Assembly: GCF_024211275.1 (NCBI RefSeq)
Contig: NZ_JAMLDX010000018.1
Span: 24,121 to 88,120, forward strand
Length of the DNA: 64,000 nt
Reading direction: 5' to 3'
Source of the DNA: Sphingomonas tagetis
GTDB lineage: Bacteria; Pseudomonadota; Alphaproteobacteria; Sphingomonadales; Sphingomonadaceae
Part shown: positions 8,084-17,276 of the stretch, piece after piece
Position numbering within the stretch: the stretch's first letter is position 1
How the letters are laid out: each line of letters starts with the position of its first letter
Notes under the pieces: model-generated
Told to the model about the DNA's origin: nothing
The model's input: only the letters and a program-made list of their open reading frames with translations
The model's database searches: none
Program-made: the position numbers and the translations under genes

Positions 8084-11000
8084 TGCAGCTTTCCGATATT
8101 TCGGTCCGGCGGCCGGTGTTTGCCGCGGTGATGGCGATCCTGCTGACCATCATCGGCATCGTCGCCTTTCTGAGCCTGTCGGTCCGCGAATATCCTGACA
8201 CCGATCCGCCGGTGGTGTCGGTGCAGACGGCCTATACCGGCGCCGCGGCAACCGTGGTCGAGGCGCGCATCACCCAGCCGATCGAAGAGGCGCTGGCCGG
8301 GATCGAGGGCATCGAGACGATCACTTCGCGCTCGCGCGATGGATCTTCGGAAATCTCGATCGAGTTCCGTCCGGGCCGCGATATCGATTCGGCGGCGAAC
8401 GATGTGCGCGACCGGGTGGGCAGCGTCACGGAGGACCTGCCTGAAGAGGCGTTGGCGCCGGAAGTGCGCAAGGTGGACGCCGACTCGCAGCCGATCATGT
8501 TCGTCGTCGTCTCGCGGCCAGGCTGGAGCCGGCTCCAGCTCTCCGACTATGTCGACCGCAACCTCGTCGACCGGTTCAGCACGATCGACGGCGTCGCCCG
8601 GGCATTTGTCGGCGGCGAGGCGCGGCCGTCGATGCGCGTCTGGCTCGATGCGGCCCGGCTCGCCGCGTTCCAGCTCACCCCCGCGGATGTCGAGACCGCG
8701 CTGCGCACGCAGAATGTCGAGCTGCCGGCCGGCCGCATCGAATCGCAGCAGCAGAATGTGACGCTCCGCGTCAGCCGGCGCTATGCTTCGGCCGACAGCT
8801 TCAGGACGCTCGTGGTGGGCCGCGGTGCGGATGGGTATCAGGTCAAGCTGGGCGATGTCGCGCGGGTCGAGGAGGATGCCGAAAATCCCTACACGACCTT
8901 CCGGCTCAACGGGGCGACCGCGGTCGGCGTCGGCATCGTGCGCCAATCCGGCGCCAATACGCTGGCCGTCGCCGATGCCGCGAAGGCCCGCATGGCCGAG
9001 ATCGAAGGCGATCTTCCCGAAGGTATGACGCTGACCGTCGGCGGCGACGAATCGCTGTTTATCGGCCGCGCGATCGAGGGCGTGTGGCATACGCTGGCCG
9101 AGGCCGCGGTGCTGGTGGTGCTGGTGATCTTCCTGTTCCTGGGATCATGGCGCGCCACATTGATCCCGGCGATCACGGTGCCGATCTGCCTGCTGGGCGC
9201 CTTTGCGGTGCTGTGGGCATTCGGTTACTCGATCAACTTGCTGACGCTGCTCGCCCTGGTGCTGGCGATCGGGCTGGTCGTGGACGACGCGATCGTCGTG
9301 CTCGAAAATGTCTATCACCGGATCGAAGAGGGCGAGACGCCGCTCGTCGCCGCTTTCCAGGGCACGCGGCAGGTCGGGTTCGCCGTGATCTCGACCACGC
9401 TGGTCGTCTGCGCGGTGTTCGTGCCGATCTGTTTCCTCGCCGGGCAGACCGGCCTGCTGTTCCGCGAGCTGGCGGTTGCGATGATCGGCGCGGTCGCCTT
9501 TTCCGGCTTCCTCGCGCTCAGCCTGACGCCGATGCTGTGCTCGAAGATGCTGCGGAAAGAGAAGCGCGGGCGCTTCACCGGCTGGGTCGACGACAAGTTC
9601 CAGCGGCTCGAAGCGCGCTACGGCAAGTGGCTCGATCGCGCGATCCGCCGTCCGTTGCTGCCGCTGGCGGGCGTGATCGGGTTCATGGCGGTTGCGACGA
9701 TGGGCTTCCTTTCGCTGCAATCCGAACTCGTGCCGCCCGAGGATTCGGGCATCCTGCAGGTGCAATTGAGCGCGCCCGAAGGCACCGGCTTCGAGCAGAT
9801 GGACCGTTACCAGCTCGACGCGCAGGGCAAATTGCTGCCGATGGTCGACAAAGAGGCTGTTCGCGGGCTCATCTCGCGCGTGCCGGCAGGCTTCGGCACC
9901 AGCGACGATTTCAACAGCGGCCAGTTCACCATCTTCCTGAAGCCGTGGGAGGACCGCGAGCTGAGCACGCAGGACGTCGTGCAGCGGGTCAACCGTATCG
10001 TCGCCGAGCTGCCAGCGTTGCGCGGGAACGCGCAGGTCCGCTCGTCGCTCGGGCGCGGGCGCGGGCAGCCGATCGGCTTCGTGCTGGCGGGAACGACCTA
10101 TGAGGGGCTGGCCGCGGCGCGCGACCGCATCCTCGCCGCCGCCGCGCAGAATCCGGGCATCGTCAACCTCGATTCGGACTACAAGGAAACCAAGCCGCAG
10201 CTGCGCATCGATGTCGATACGACGCGGGCGGGCGATCTCGGCGTGTCGGTCAACGACGTCAGCCAGGCATTACAGACGCTGCTCGGCTCGCGGCGCGTTT
10301 CGACCTATGTCGATCGCGGCGAGGAGTATCGCGTGATCGTGCAGGCCGACGCGGCCGGGCGTTCGACATTGGCCAATCTCGCGCAAATCCATGTCCGTGC
10401 GCGTGACGGCAGCCTCGTGCCGCTGTCCAATCTGGTGAAGACGCGCGAAGTGTCGGGGCCGCGCGACCTTGGGCGCTACAACAAGCTGCGCGCGATCACG
10501 CTGTCGGGCGGTCTTGCTCCCGGCTATTCGCTGGGCGAGGCGCTGGCCTTCCTGCAGGAACAGGCGGCGCAGTCGCCCGAGGTGGTCGCGGTCGGCTATC
10601 GCGGTGAAAGCCAGTCGTTCGTCGAGACCGGCGGCTCGATCATGCTGGTGTTCGGCCTGACCATCCTGATCGTCTATCTGGTGCTGGCGGCGCAGTTCGA
10701 GAGCTTCGTCCATCCCGGCGTGATCATCATGACCGTGCCGCTCGCCGTTGCCGGCGGCGTGCTGGGGTTGTTCCTGTTCGGCAAGACGCTCAACCTCTAT
10801 AGTCAGGTCGGTATCGTCATGCTGGTGGGCCTCGCGGCGAAGAACGGCATCCTGATCGTCGAGTTCGCCAACCAGTTGCGCGACGCGGGCAAGTCGATCG
10901 CCGAGGCGATCCGCATGGCCTCTGCCCGCCGCCTGCGCGCGATCCTGATGACGTCGATCGCGACCGCGGCAGGCGCGGTGCCGCTGATGATCGCGAGCGG

Positions 11001-11184
11001 CGCGGGCGCGGGCGCGCGGCAGGCGATCGGCGTGGTGATCGTGTTCGGCGTGATCCTGGCGACGCTGATCACGCTGTTCCTGATCCCGATCCTCTACAGC
11101 AGGCTTGCGAAGTGGACCGGTTCGCCCCAAGCAGTAAGCCGCGAGCTCGACGCCGCCATGGGAGCGCCCCAACCGGCCGAATGA
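8083..11184 (+). CDS. RND multidrug efflux permease (AcrB/MexF-like, HAE1 family)
   Basis: A 1033-residue proton-driven exporter. It has the N-terminal helix (SVRRPVFAAVMAILLTIIG), two large periplasmic loops and 12 predicted transmembrane segments. TM4 carries GLVVDDAIVVLENV with the proton-relay aspartates D401 and D402. The C-terminal half repeats the fold (LVGLAAKNGILIVEFA). Length is normal for HAE1 pumps. Only adaptor and pump are encoded here, so an outer-membrane TolC-type protein must come from elsewhere. Substrate range cannot be read from sequence. Confidence 0.93.
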   Translation: MQLSDISVRRPVFAAVMAILLTIIGIVAFLSLSVREYPDTDPPVVSVQTAYTGAAATVVEARITQPIEEALAGIEGIETITSRSRDGSSEISIEFRPGRDIDSAANDVRDRVGSVTEDLPEEALAPEVRKVDADSQPIMFVVVSRPGWSRLQLSDYVDRNLVDRFSTIDGVARAFVGGEARPSMRVWLDAARLAAFQLTPADVETALRTQNVELPAGRIESQQQNVTLRVSRRYASADSFRTLVVGRGADGYQVKLGDVARVEEDAENPYTTFRLNGATAVGVGIVRQSGANTLAVADAAKARMAEIEGDLPEGMTLTVGGDESLFIGRAIEGVWHTLAEAAVLVVLVIFLFLGSWRATLIPAITVPICLLGAFAVLWAFGYSINLLTLLALVLAIGLVVDDAIVVLENVYHRIEEGETPLVAAFQGTRQVGFAVISTTLVVCAVFVPICFLAGQTGLLFRELAVAMIGAVAFSGFLALSLTPMLCSKMLRKEKRGRFTGWVDDKFQRLEARYGKWLDRAIRRPLLPLAGVIGFMAVATMGFLSLQSELVPPEDSGILQVQLSAPEGTGFEQMDRYQLDAQGKLLPMVDKEAVRGLISRVPAGFGTSDDFNSGQFTIFLKPWEDRELSTQDVVQRVNRIVAELPALRGNAQVRSSLGRGRGQPIGFVLAGTTYEGLAAARDRILAAAAQNPGIVNLDSDYKETKPQLRIDVDTTRAGDLGVSVNDVSQALQTLLGSRRVSTYVDRGEEYRVIVQADAAGRSTLANLAQIHVRARDGSLVPLSNLVKTREVSGPRDLGRYNKLRAITLSGGLAPGYSLGEALAFLQEQAAQSPEVVAVGYRGESQSFVETGGSIMLVFGLTILIVYLVLAAQFESFVHPGVIIMTVPLAVAGGVLGLFLFGKTLNLYSQVGIVMLVGLAAKNGILIVEFANQLRDAGKSIAEAIRMASARRLRAILMTSIATAAGAVPLMIASGAGAGARQAIGVVIVFGVILATLITLFLIPILYSRLAKWTGSPQAVSRELDAAMGAPQPAE

Positions 11185-11218
11185 GCCGCGGAGTGAAACC
11201 GCGTACAAAGGGACGTGC

Positions 11219-11770
11219 ATGGAGATCGCATCCAAGGCTCAGTTGCGGCTCGCATTCCTGCGCTGGGCGATCGTGACTGTGCCCTTCGTCCTGCTGCTGG
11301 GCTTCGCCTCGGGCCGGCTGGTGCCGAGCGGCGACGAGAATCTGTGGTACCAGATGCTGCAAAAGCCGGCGGAGACGCCGCCCGGCTGGGTGTTCCCGGT
11401 CGCCTGGACCGCGCTCTACGCGATGATGGGACTGGCGCTGGCGATGATCATCAACGCGCGCGGATCGCGGCTGCGGGGGCTGGCGCTGACGCTGTTCGCG
11501 GTGCAGCTGGCGGCGAACCTCGTCTGGTCTCCGCTGTTCTTCGGCGCGCATCAGGTGTTCTGGGCGCTCGTGCTGATCGTCGTGATCTTCGTGCTGGCGC
11601 TCGCCACGACGTTAGTGTTCGGGCGCATCCGCAAGGGCGCGGCGTGGCTGATGGTGCCGTATCTGGCGTGGCTCTGCTTTGCCGGCATCCTCAATTACCA
11701 GATCGACCGGATGAACCCCAACGCCGAAACCCTTGTCGAGGGGCAATCCGCACCCCAGATGAAGATCTGA
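11219..11770 (+). CDS. tspO: TspO/MBR family tryptophan-rich sensory protein
   Basis: A 183-residue five-helix membrane protein that binds porphyrins and sterols in known homologues. The Trp/Pro-rich signatures are visible: WYQMLQKPAETPPGWVFPVAWTALY after TM1, and LVWSPLFFGAHQVFWALV around TM3-4. The closing segment LAWLCFAGILNYQIDRMNP has the usual Asn. It is about 20 residues longer than typical bacterial TspO at the C-terminus. The role (porphyrin homeostasis or stress sensing) is inferred from the family. Confidence 0.9.
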   Translation: MEIASKAQLRLAFLRWAIVTVPFVLLLGFASGRLVPSGDENLWYQMLQKPAETPPGWVFPVAWTALYAMMGLALAMIINARGSRLRGLALTLFAVQLAANLVWSPLFFGAHQVFWALVLIVVIFVLALATTLVFGRIRKGAAWLMVPYLAWLCFAGILNYQIDRMNPNAETLVEGQSAPQMKI

Positions 11771-11786
11771 ATTTTTCGAGGCTGAC

Positions 11787-12095
11787 ATGCAGAGCGACAA
11801 CCGGGTTTTCGACGATTTCGTGAAGTTCGTGAACGGCGCGGCCGGCACCTTCGCTGGCATGGCGCGCGAGGGCGAGGCCGCCGCGCGCGAGCGGTTCAAG
11901 GGCTTTGTCGGCGGGATGGACTTCGTCGCCCGCGACGAGTTCGATGCGGTAAAGGCGATGGCGGCCGCGGCGCGTGACGAGAATGACGCGCTGCGCGCCC
12001 GGATCGAGGCGCTGGAAGCGCGGTTGGGCGCGACTGCGGCGCCGGCGGCAAAGAAGGTGAAGGCAAAGAAGGGCGACGCCGACCCGGCGCTCTGA
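11787..12095 (+). CDS. ubiK: Ubiquinone biosynthesis accessory factor UbiK (BMFP family)
   Basis: A 102-residue protein with an N-terminal amphipathic helix (DFVKFVNGAAGTFAGM), the conserved FVARDEFDAVKAMAAAARDEN block, and a coiled coil (LRARIEALEARLG). It ends in a Lys/Ala tail. UbiK works with UbiJ in the aerobic ubiquinone-synthesis complex. It starts 17 bp after the tspO stop, so the two are probably in one transcript. Confidence 0.8.
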   Translation: MQSDNRVFDDFVKFVNGAAGTFAGMAREGEAAARERFKGFVGGMDFVARDEFDAVKAMAAAARDENDALRARIEALEARLGATAAPAAKKVKAKKGDADPAL

Positions 12096-12208
12096 TACCC
12101 CGCGCTTTTCCACATCTATTTCCGCTTTGTTCACCATGACCGCTTGTGCGGCGCAGCGCGGTCGTGGCACTTCGAAACCCGGCAAGGGCCGGGCGGAGGG
12201 ACGACCGG

Positions 12209-12712
12209 ATGCTCGATGAGAGCGAATATGAGCGCGATGATGCCGCGCCGATCGACATGCTGGAAAGCTATTACGCGGCGCATGGCTGGAGCCATGAGCG
12301 CGAGGACGACGAGATCGTCGCCCGCGTAAAGGGCAGCTGGACCGAATATGAGCTGCGCGCGATCTGGCGCGAGGACGACGGCGTGCTGCAGTTCCTCGGA
12401 TTTCCCGACGTGCGCGTCCCCGACGAGCGGCGCAGCGACATCTATGAGACGATCGGACTGGTCAACGAACAGCTGTGGGTCGGCCATTTCGAACTCTGGT
12501 CGACGAGCGGCATCCTGTTGTTCCGTCACGCCGCGATGATCGGCGGCGAGGAGGGCGGGTCGCTGACGCTCGCCCAGACCGAATTGCTGGTCGAGAGCGC
12601 GATCGACGAGTGCGAGCGCTTCTATCCCGTGTTCCAGTTCGTGCTGTGGGGCGGCAAGACGCCGAAGGAAGCGCTGGCCGCGGCGTTGATCGAGACGCAG
12701 GGCGAAGCCTGA
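12209..12712 (+). CDS. YbjN domain-containing protein
   Basis: A 167-residue acidic soluble protein. The core (DGVLQFLGFPDVRVP, then YETIGLVNEQLWVGHFELW and ILLFRHAAM) matches the YbjN fold, related to type III secretion chaperones. Its molecular role is unclear; in enterobacteria YbjN affects motility and stress. I chose ATG 12209, eight bases after GGAGGG, over upstream starts that lack a ribosome site. Confidence 0.82.
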   Translation: MLDESEYERDDAAPIDMLESYYAAHGWSHEREDDEIVARVKGSWTEYELRAIWREDDGVLQFLGFPDVRVPDERRSDIYETIGLVNEQLWVGHFELWSTSGILLFRHAAMIGGEEGGSLTLAQTELLVESAIDECERFYPVFQFVLWGGKTPKEALAAALIETQGEA

Positions 12713-12784
12713 CAGCGCTGAATTGCGGGAACGCCGCTGTCGCTAAGGGGTTGAAGCGCCACACCCCTTTCGATGGAGGCAAGG

Positions 12785-13390
12785 ATGGCGACGACGACGC
12801 AGGCTCGCGACAACAAGGGTCGTTTCAAGCACGAAAGCAGCTTCGACCTCGGCAATCTCGGCAAGCTCGCCGGCGCGACCGCGGCCGGCGCGGCGCTTGG
12901 CGTGCTGGCGATGCTCGGGCGCAAGGCGGCGGTGCAGTCGCCGACCGTGCTGGCGGGCGACTGGATGGACGGGCTGATCGCCGAGCATCAGGCGGTGCTC
13001 AAGCTGTTCGACGCGATCGAGGCGACCGACGACAATGCCGCCGGGCGGCGCACGATGTTGCTGACCCAGATCAAGCATGCGCTGGCGAAGCACGCGCTGG
13101 AGGAAGAGAATGTGATCTACCCCGCGCTGCGTGAGGCTGGGAAGATCGAGGAGGCCGACGAACTGACGCGCGAGCACGGCTATGTGAAGCAATATCTCTA
13201 CGAGCTGGAGAACATGACCAACACCAGCCCGGCGTTCCTCGAGAAGGTGCGCAAGTTCCGCGCCGACCTCGAGGATCACATCCGCGAGGAGGAGACCGAG
13301 CTGTTCCCGGCGCTGCGCGCGCAGTTGCCGGAGGAAAAGATCAAGACGGTGACGGTGGCGATGAACAAGGAGGGCTTCAAGCTCGCGTAA
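12785..13390 (+). CDS. Hemerythrin HHE domain protein
   Basis: A 201-residue protein with a basic N-terminus, a Gly/Ala-rich hydrophobic stretch (about 24-45) that may be membrane-associated, and a C-terminal HHE four-helix bundle. Candidate di-iron ligands are in AEHQ, KHALEEE, REHGYVK and DHIREEE. Such proteins bind oxygen or NO, or repair/store iron; the exact role is unknown. I chose ATG 12785 because GGAGG lies six bases upstream; an ATG at 12773 falls inside that ribosome site. A long perfect hairpin follows the stop. Confidence 0.85.
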   Translation: MATTTQARDNKGRFKHESSFDLGNLGKLAGATAAGAALGVLAMLGRKAAVQSPTVLAGDWMDGLIAEHQAVLKLFDAIEATDDNAAGRRTMLLTQIKHALAKHALEEENVIYPALREAGKIEEADELTREHGYVKQYLYELENMTNTSPAFLEKVRKFRADLEDHIREEETELFPALRAQLPEEKIKTVTVAMNKEGFKLA

Positions 13391-13397
13391 TTGTTGG

Positions 13398-13477
13398 CCG
13401 CACCGGCCCGCTCCCCCACCCGGCCACCCATATGATACTGCCGCTGGGTGGCCGGGTGGGGGAGCGGGCCGGTGCGG
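13398..13477. repeat. Palindromic repeat family A, copy 1 (33-bp perfect arms)
   Basis: Two perfectly complementary 33-nt arms (13398-13430 and 13445-13477) flank a 14-nt loop. The core is GCTCCCCCACCCGGCCACCCA. It lies between the convergent hemerythrin and marR genes and could also act as a bidirectional terminator. A second copy starts at 63935 with the same loop length but a different loop sequence. Confidence 0.9.
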
Positions 13478-13511
13478 AGACCGGCTCGGCATCGCCGAGC
13501 CGCAGACAACG

Positions 13512-14012
13512 CTATTTCCCCAGTGCCGAGACGCGCTGGCGCTCGGCCTCGGGGATCAACCCTTCCAGCACCGCCCAGAACCCGCCGACAGCGCCCTGGC
13601 CCGCGCTCGAATAGGCCGCAGCGAGCTTGTCGCGCAGCGCTTCGAACAACTCCGCTTCCAGAGCCGCGCCCGCTTCGGTCAGGCGCAGCAGCCTCTGCCG
13701 GCGGTCTTCCTGCCCGGGCCGTGTCTCCATCAGCCCGCGTTCGGCAAGGTCGGTCAGCACGCGGCCGAGCGACTGTTTGGTGATCGCCAGCAGCGCGATC
13801 AGCTCGCCCACCGAAATGCCCGGCTGACGCGCGACGAAATAGAGCGCGCGGTGATGCGCGCGGCCGAGGCCCTGCGCGGCGAGATTGTCGTCGATCGAGC
13901 GCGTCAGATGGCTGTAGCCGAAATAGAGCAGCTCCACGCCGCGCCGGATCTCGGCCTCGCGCAGGAACAATGGGGATGCAGTTGGGACAGCCATGTTGAC
14001 CTGTTTTGCCAT
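13512..14012 (-). CDS. MarR family transcriptional regulator
   Basis: A 166-residue winged-helix regulator. LGRAHHRALYFVARQPGISVGELIALLAITKQSLGRVLTDLAERGL holds the helix-turn-helix, and RPGQEDRRQRLLRLTEAG is the wing. It is divergent from ilvE with about 40 bp between them, so it may control ilvE and itself. A second in-frame ATG at 13994 is possible, and neither start has a strong ribosome site. The effector is unknown. Confidence 0.88.
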   Translation of the reverse strand: MAKQVNMAVPTASPLFLREAEIRRGVELLYFGYSHLTRSIDDNLAAQGLGRAHHRALYFVARQPGISVGELIALLAITKQSLGRVLTDLAERGLMETRPGQEDRRQRLLRLTEAGAALEAELFEALRDKLAAAYSSAGQGAVGGFWAVLEGLIPEAERQRVSALGK

Positions 14013-14052
14013 CGGGCTTAGGCGTGCGCAACCTGCGAATGAGGAGTCGGAA

Positions 14053-15138
14053 GTGAGCAGCCCGTTGTTTCAGTTCGAAGCCAACCCCGCACCGGTCGAG
14101 GCCAACGAGCGCAGCCGTCTCCTCGAAAATCCCGGTTTCGGCAAGCTGTTCACCGATCATATGGCGATGGTGCGCTGGTCGGACGACAAGGGCTGGCACG
14201 ATGCCAAAGTCATGCCGCGCGGCCCGCTGACGCTCGATCCGGCGACCGCCGTGCTGCATTACGCACAGGAGATTTTCGAGGGGCTCAAGGCCTATCGCCT
14301 CGACGACGGCGGCACCGCGCTGTTCCGGCCGCTCGAAAATGCCCGCCGTTTCCGCGAATCCGCCGAGCGCATGGCGATGCCGCTGCTGCCCGACGACCTG
14401 TTCCTCGGCTCGATCGAGGCGCTGGTGAAGGCCGACCGCGACTGGATTCCCTCGATCGACGGCAGCTCGCTCTATCTGCGCCCCTTCATGTTCGCGAGCG
14501 AGGTGTTCCTCGGCGTCAAGCCGGCCTCGGAATATCTCTACCTCGTCATTGCCTCGCCCGCGGGCAATTACTTCAAGGGCGGCGCGCCTGCGGTGACGAT
14601 CTGGGTGTCCGATCACTATACCCGCGCCGCGCCCGGCGGCACCGGTGCGGCCAAGTGCGGCGGCAACTACGCCGCTAGCCTTGTGGCGCAGCGCGAGGCG
14701 ATCGCGCAGGGCTGCGACCAGGTGGTGTTCCTCGACACCGCCGAGCGCCGCTGGATCGACGAGCTGGGTGGCATGAACCTGTTCTTCGTGTTCGACGACG
14801 GCAGCATGCTCACTCCGCCGCTCGGCACGATCCTGCCCGGCATCACGCGCGATTCGGTGCTGACGCTGGCGCGCGACCAGGGCATCGCCGTGCGCGAGGC
14901 GCCTTATGCGATCGACCAGTGGGAAGCGGACGCGAAGAGCGGCAAGCTGGTCGAGACCTTCGCCTGCGGCACCGCCGCGGTGGTCACGCCGGTCGGCAGG
15001 GTGAAGAGCCGCGACGGCGAGTTCACCATCGGCAGCGGCGGGCCGGGACAGGTGACGCAGGCGCTCAAGGCGCGGCTGACCGCGATCCAGCGCGCCCAGA
15101 CGCCCGACCCGCACGGCTGGGTGCATCGCTTCGGCTGA
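14053..15138 (+). CDS. ilvE: Branched-chain amino acid aminotransferase
   Basis: A 361-residue class IV aminotransferase that interconverts Val, Leu and Ile with their 2-oxo acids. The PLP lysine is K201 in GAAKCGGNYAAS. EIFEGLKAYR near 80 and DELGGMNLFFVF are typical of the longer (class II) BCAT proteins. The start is GTG 14053, six bases after AGGAG; an upstream ATG at 13993 would overlap marR and has no support. The valine-degradation operon lies about 6 kb downstream. Confidence 0.92.
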   Translation: MSSPLFQFEANPAPVEANERSRLLENPGFGKLFTDHMAMVRWSDDKGWHDAKVMPRGPLTLDPATAVLHYAQEIFEGLKAYRLDDGGTALFRPLENARRFRESAERMAMPLLPDDLFLGSIEALVKADRDWIPSIDGSSLYLRPFMFASEVFLGVKPASEYLYLVIASPAGNYFKGGAPAVTIWVSDHYTRAAPGGTGAAKCGGNYAASLVAQREAIAQGCDQVVFLDTAERRWIDELGGMNLFFVFDDGSMLTPPLGTILPGITRDSVLTLARDQGIAVREAPYAIDQWEADAKSGKLVETFACGTAAVVTPVGRVKSRDGEFTIGSGGPGQVTQALKARLTAIQRAQTPDPHGWVHRFG

Positions 15139-15188
15139 CCCCTTTCCTTGGCGGTTCTGGCGCTCTAAGGGCGTCGGACCGTCCGTGC

Positions 15189-15263
15189 TGGGGCGTCGCC
15201 AAGTGGTAAGGCAGCGGCTTTTGGTGCCGCCATTCGCAGGTTCGAATCCTGCCGCCCCAGCCA
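15189..15263 (+). tRNA. tRNA-Gln (anticodon TTG)
   Basis: The cloverleaf folds by eye. The acceptor TGGGGCG pairs with CGCCCCA, the discriminator is G, and CCA is encoded (15261-15263). The anticodon stem GCGGC/GCCGC encloses the loop TTTTGGT with anticodon TTG at 15221-15223. GGTTCGAATCC is the T-arm. It stands alone between ilvE and the lyase gene. Confidence 0.95.
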
Positions 15264-15321
15264 ATTCTCGATCGGCCGGTTTTGGCCCTGAATTCGGCCA
15301 CGAGACGCCGCGGGAGGTAAA

Positions 15322-16158
15322 ATGCGCCTGAGATCGATGCTGTTCGTGCCAGGTGACCGGCCGGAGCGGATGGAGAAAGCGCTGGCCACCGGCGCCGATG
15401 CGCTGATCCTCGACCTCGAGGACTCGGTTTCGCCCACGAAAAAGGCGCAGGCGCGCGACGATGTCGCGGCGTTCCTCGCCCGCCCGCATCCCGGCGTCGC
15501 GCGCTGGGTGCGGATCAATCCGCTCGATTCCGGCATGACCGTCGACGATCTGGCGGCGGCGCACGGCGCGGACGGGATTTTGCTGCCCAAATCGCAATCG
15601 GGCGAGGATGTCGCGCGGCTCGATGCGATGCTCGCCGGGGTCAGTGCGCGGATCCTGCCGATCGCCAGCGAGACGCCGTCCGCGGTGTTCGGCCTCGGCA
15701 GCTATGCCGGCTGCTCACCGCGCCTCGCTGGGGTCACCTGGGGGGCCGAGGATTTGCCGGCCGCGATCGGGGCGGTCTCGTCGCGCGAAGAAGACGGCAG
15801 CTACACCGCGCCTTACGAGATGGTGCGCGCGCTCGTCCTGTTCGGCGCGCATGCCGCGGGTGTGGCGCCGATCGAGACGGTCTATCCCGATTTCCGCAAT
15901 CTCGAAGGGCTGGAGCGCTATTGCGCGCGCGCGATGCGCGACGGCTTCACCGGCATGATGGCGATCCATCCGACCCAGGTCGAGGTGATCAACCGCGCCT
16001 TTTCGCCGTCCGACGCGGCGATCGAGCATGCGCGTCAGGTGGTGGCGGCCTTTGCGGCGAACCCCGGTGCCGGTGCGCTTCAGCTCGACGGCAAGATGAT
16101 CGATGCCCCGCATCTCAAGCAGGCGGAGGCGTTACTCCGGCGAGCCGGCGCGGCGTGA
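15322..16158 (+). CDS. CitE-like HpcH/HpaI family CoA-ester lyase
   Basis: A 278-residue TIM-barrel lyase related to citrate lyase beta and malyl-CoA lyases. It shows RSMLFVPGDRPERMEKA, DALILDLEDSV (metal and substrate aspartate/glutamate), VRINPLD and GVTWGAEDL. Family members cleave or hydrolyse malyl-, citramalyl- or related CoA esters. Which one applies here is unknown. The stop overlaps the bioF start as GTGA, so it appears translationally coupled to the biotin genes. Confidence 0.85.
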   Translation: MRLRSMLFVPGDRPERMEKALATGADALILDLEDSVSPTKKAQARDDVAAFLARPHPGVARWVRINPLDSGMTVDDLAAAHGADGILLPKSQSGEDVARLDAMLAGVSARILPIASETPSAVFGLGSYAGCSPRLAGVTWGAEDLPAAIGAVSSREEDGSYTAPYEMVRALVLFGAHAAGVAPIETVYPDFRNLEGLERYCARAMRDGFTGMMAIHPTQVEVINRAFSPSDAAIEHARQVVAAFAANPGAGALQLDGKMIDAPHLKQAEALLRRAGAA

Positions 16159-17276
16159 CCGGCGGTTTCCACCGCGCCGATCTGCAGCGGCTGCGCGAGG
16201 CGGGGCGTTACCGCAGCCTTACGCCGCGCGCAGGCGTGGACTTCGCTTCGAACGACTATCTCGGCCTTGCCGGCGATCCGCGGCTGCGCGCGGCGGTCGC
16301 CGAAGCGCTGGAGCGCGGCGTTGCTGTGGGATCGGGCGGGTCGCGGCTGCTGCGCGGCAACGATCCCGAGATCGAGGCGCTCGAGGCCGACGCCGCGGCG
16401 ATGTTCGGCAGCGAAGCGGCGCTGTATTTCTCGACTGGCTTCGCCGCCAATGTCGCCTTGCTGGCGACGCTGCCGCAGCCGGGCGATGTGATCGTGCATG
16501 ACGCGCTGGTCCATGCCAGCATGCATGACGGCTTCAAGCTGGCGCGCGCGCCGGCGGTCCCGGCGGGACATAATGACGCGCAGGCGGTGGACGACGCCAT
16601 TACGCGCTGGCGGCGTGAGGGCGGGACGGGCACGCCGTGGATCGCGGTCGAGAGCCTCTATTCGATGGACGGCGATTTCGCGCCGGTGGCCGATCTGGCG
16701 CAGGTGGCCGACCGCCATGACGCGATGCTGCTGGTCGACGAGGCGCATTCGACCGGTGTGTGGGGCACGGGCGGGCGCGGCATCGCCGCGGAACTGGAGG
16801 GGCGGCCCAACGTCATCACGCTGCATACGTGCGGCAAGGCGCTGGGCTGCGAGGGCGCATTGGTGACCGCGCCGCGCGTCTTCATCGATTTCCTGGTCAA
16901 TCGCGCGCGGCCTTTCATCTTCTCGACCGCGCCGTCACCGCTGATGGCGGCGGCGGTGCGCGCCGCGCTTCGCATCGTCGTGGACGAGCCCGAGCGGCGC
17001 GCGCGGCTGGCGGCGCTGATCGCGCATGCCGAGCGCGTGCTGGCGCCGCTGGGTGTCGAACCGACCGGGTCGCAGATCCTGCCGCTGATCGTTGGCGAGG
17101 ACGCCGCGACGATGGCGCGTGCCGCCGCGGTTCAGGCCAGGGGGTTCGACGTGCGCGGCATCCGCCCGCCGACCGTGCCGCCCGGCACCGCGCGGCTGCG
17201 CATCTCGCTGACGCTCAATGCGAGCGAGGCGGATGTCGATGCGCTGGCGGAGGCGCTTGCGGTGTCGGGGCGATGA
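16155..17276 (+). CDS. bioF: 8-amino-7-oxononanoate synthase
   Basis: A 373-residue PLP enzyme joining pimeloyl-ACP/CoA and alanine in biotin synthesis. The PLP lysine is K228 in HTCGKALGCEG. FASNDYLGL and GSGGSRLLRGN are AONS signatures, and LLVDEAHSTGVWG holds the cofactor aspartate. Close relatives (2-amino-3-ketobutyrate CoA ligase, 5-aminolevulinate synthase) are less likely because bioD and bioA follow. The start is GTG 16155, overlapping the upstream stop. bioB is not in the window. Confidence 0.92.
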   Translation: MTGGFHRADLQRLREAGRYRSLTPRAGVDFASNDYLGLAGDPRLRAAVAEALERGVAVGSGGSRLLRGNDPEIEALEADAAAMFGSEAALYFSTGFAANVALLATLPQPGDVIVHDALVHASMHDGFKLARAPAVPAGHNDAQAVDDAITRWRREGGTGTPWIAVESLYSMDGDFAPVADLAQVADRHDAMLLVDEAHSTGVWGTGGRGIAAELEGRPNVITLHTCGKALGCEGALVTAPRVFIDFLVNRARPFIFSTAPSPLMAAAVRAALRIVVDEPERRARLAALIAHAERVLAPLGVEPTGSQILPLIVGEDAATMARAAAVQARGFDVRGIRPPTVPPGTARLRISLTLNASEADVDALAEALAVSGR

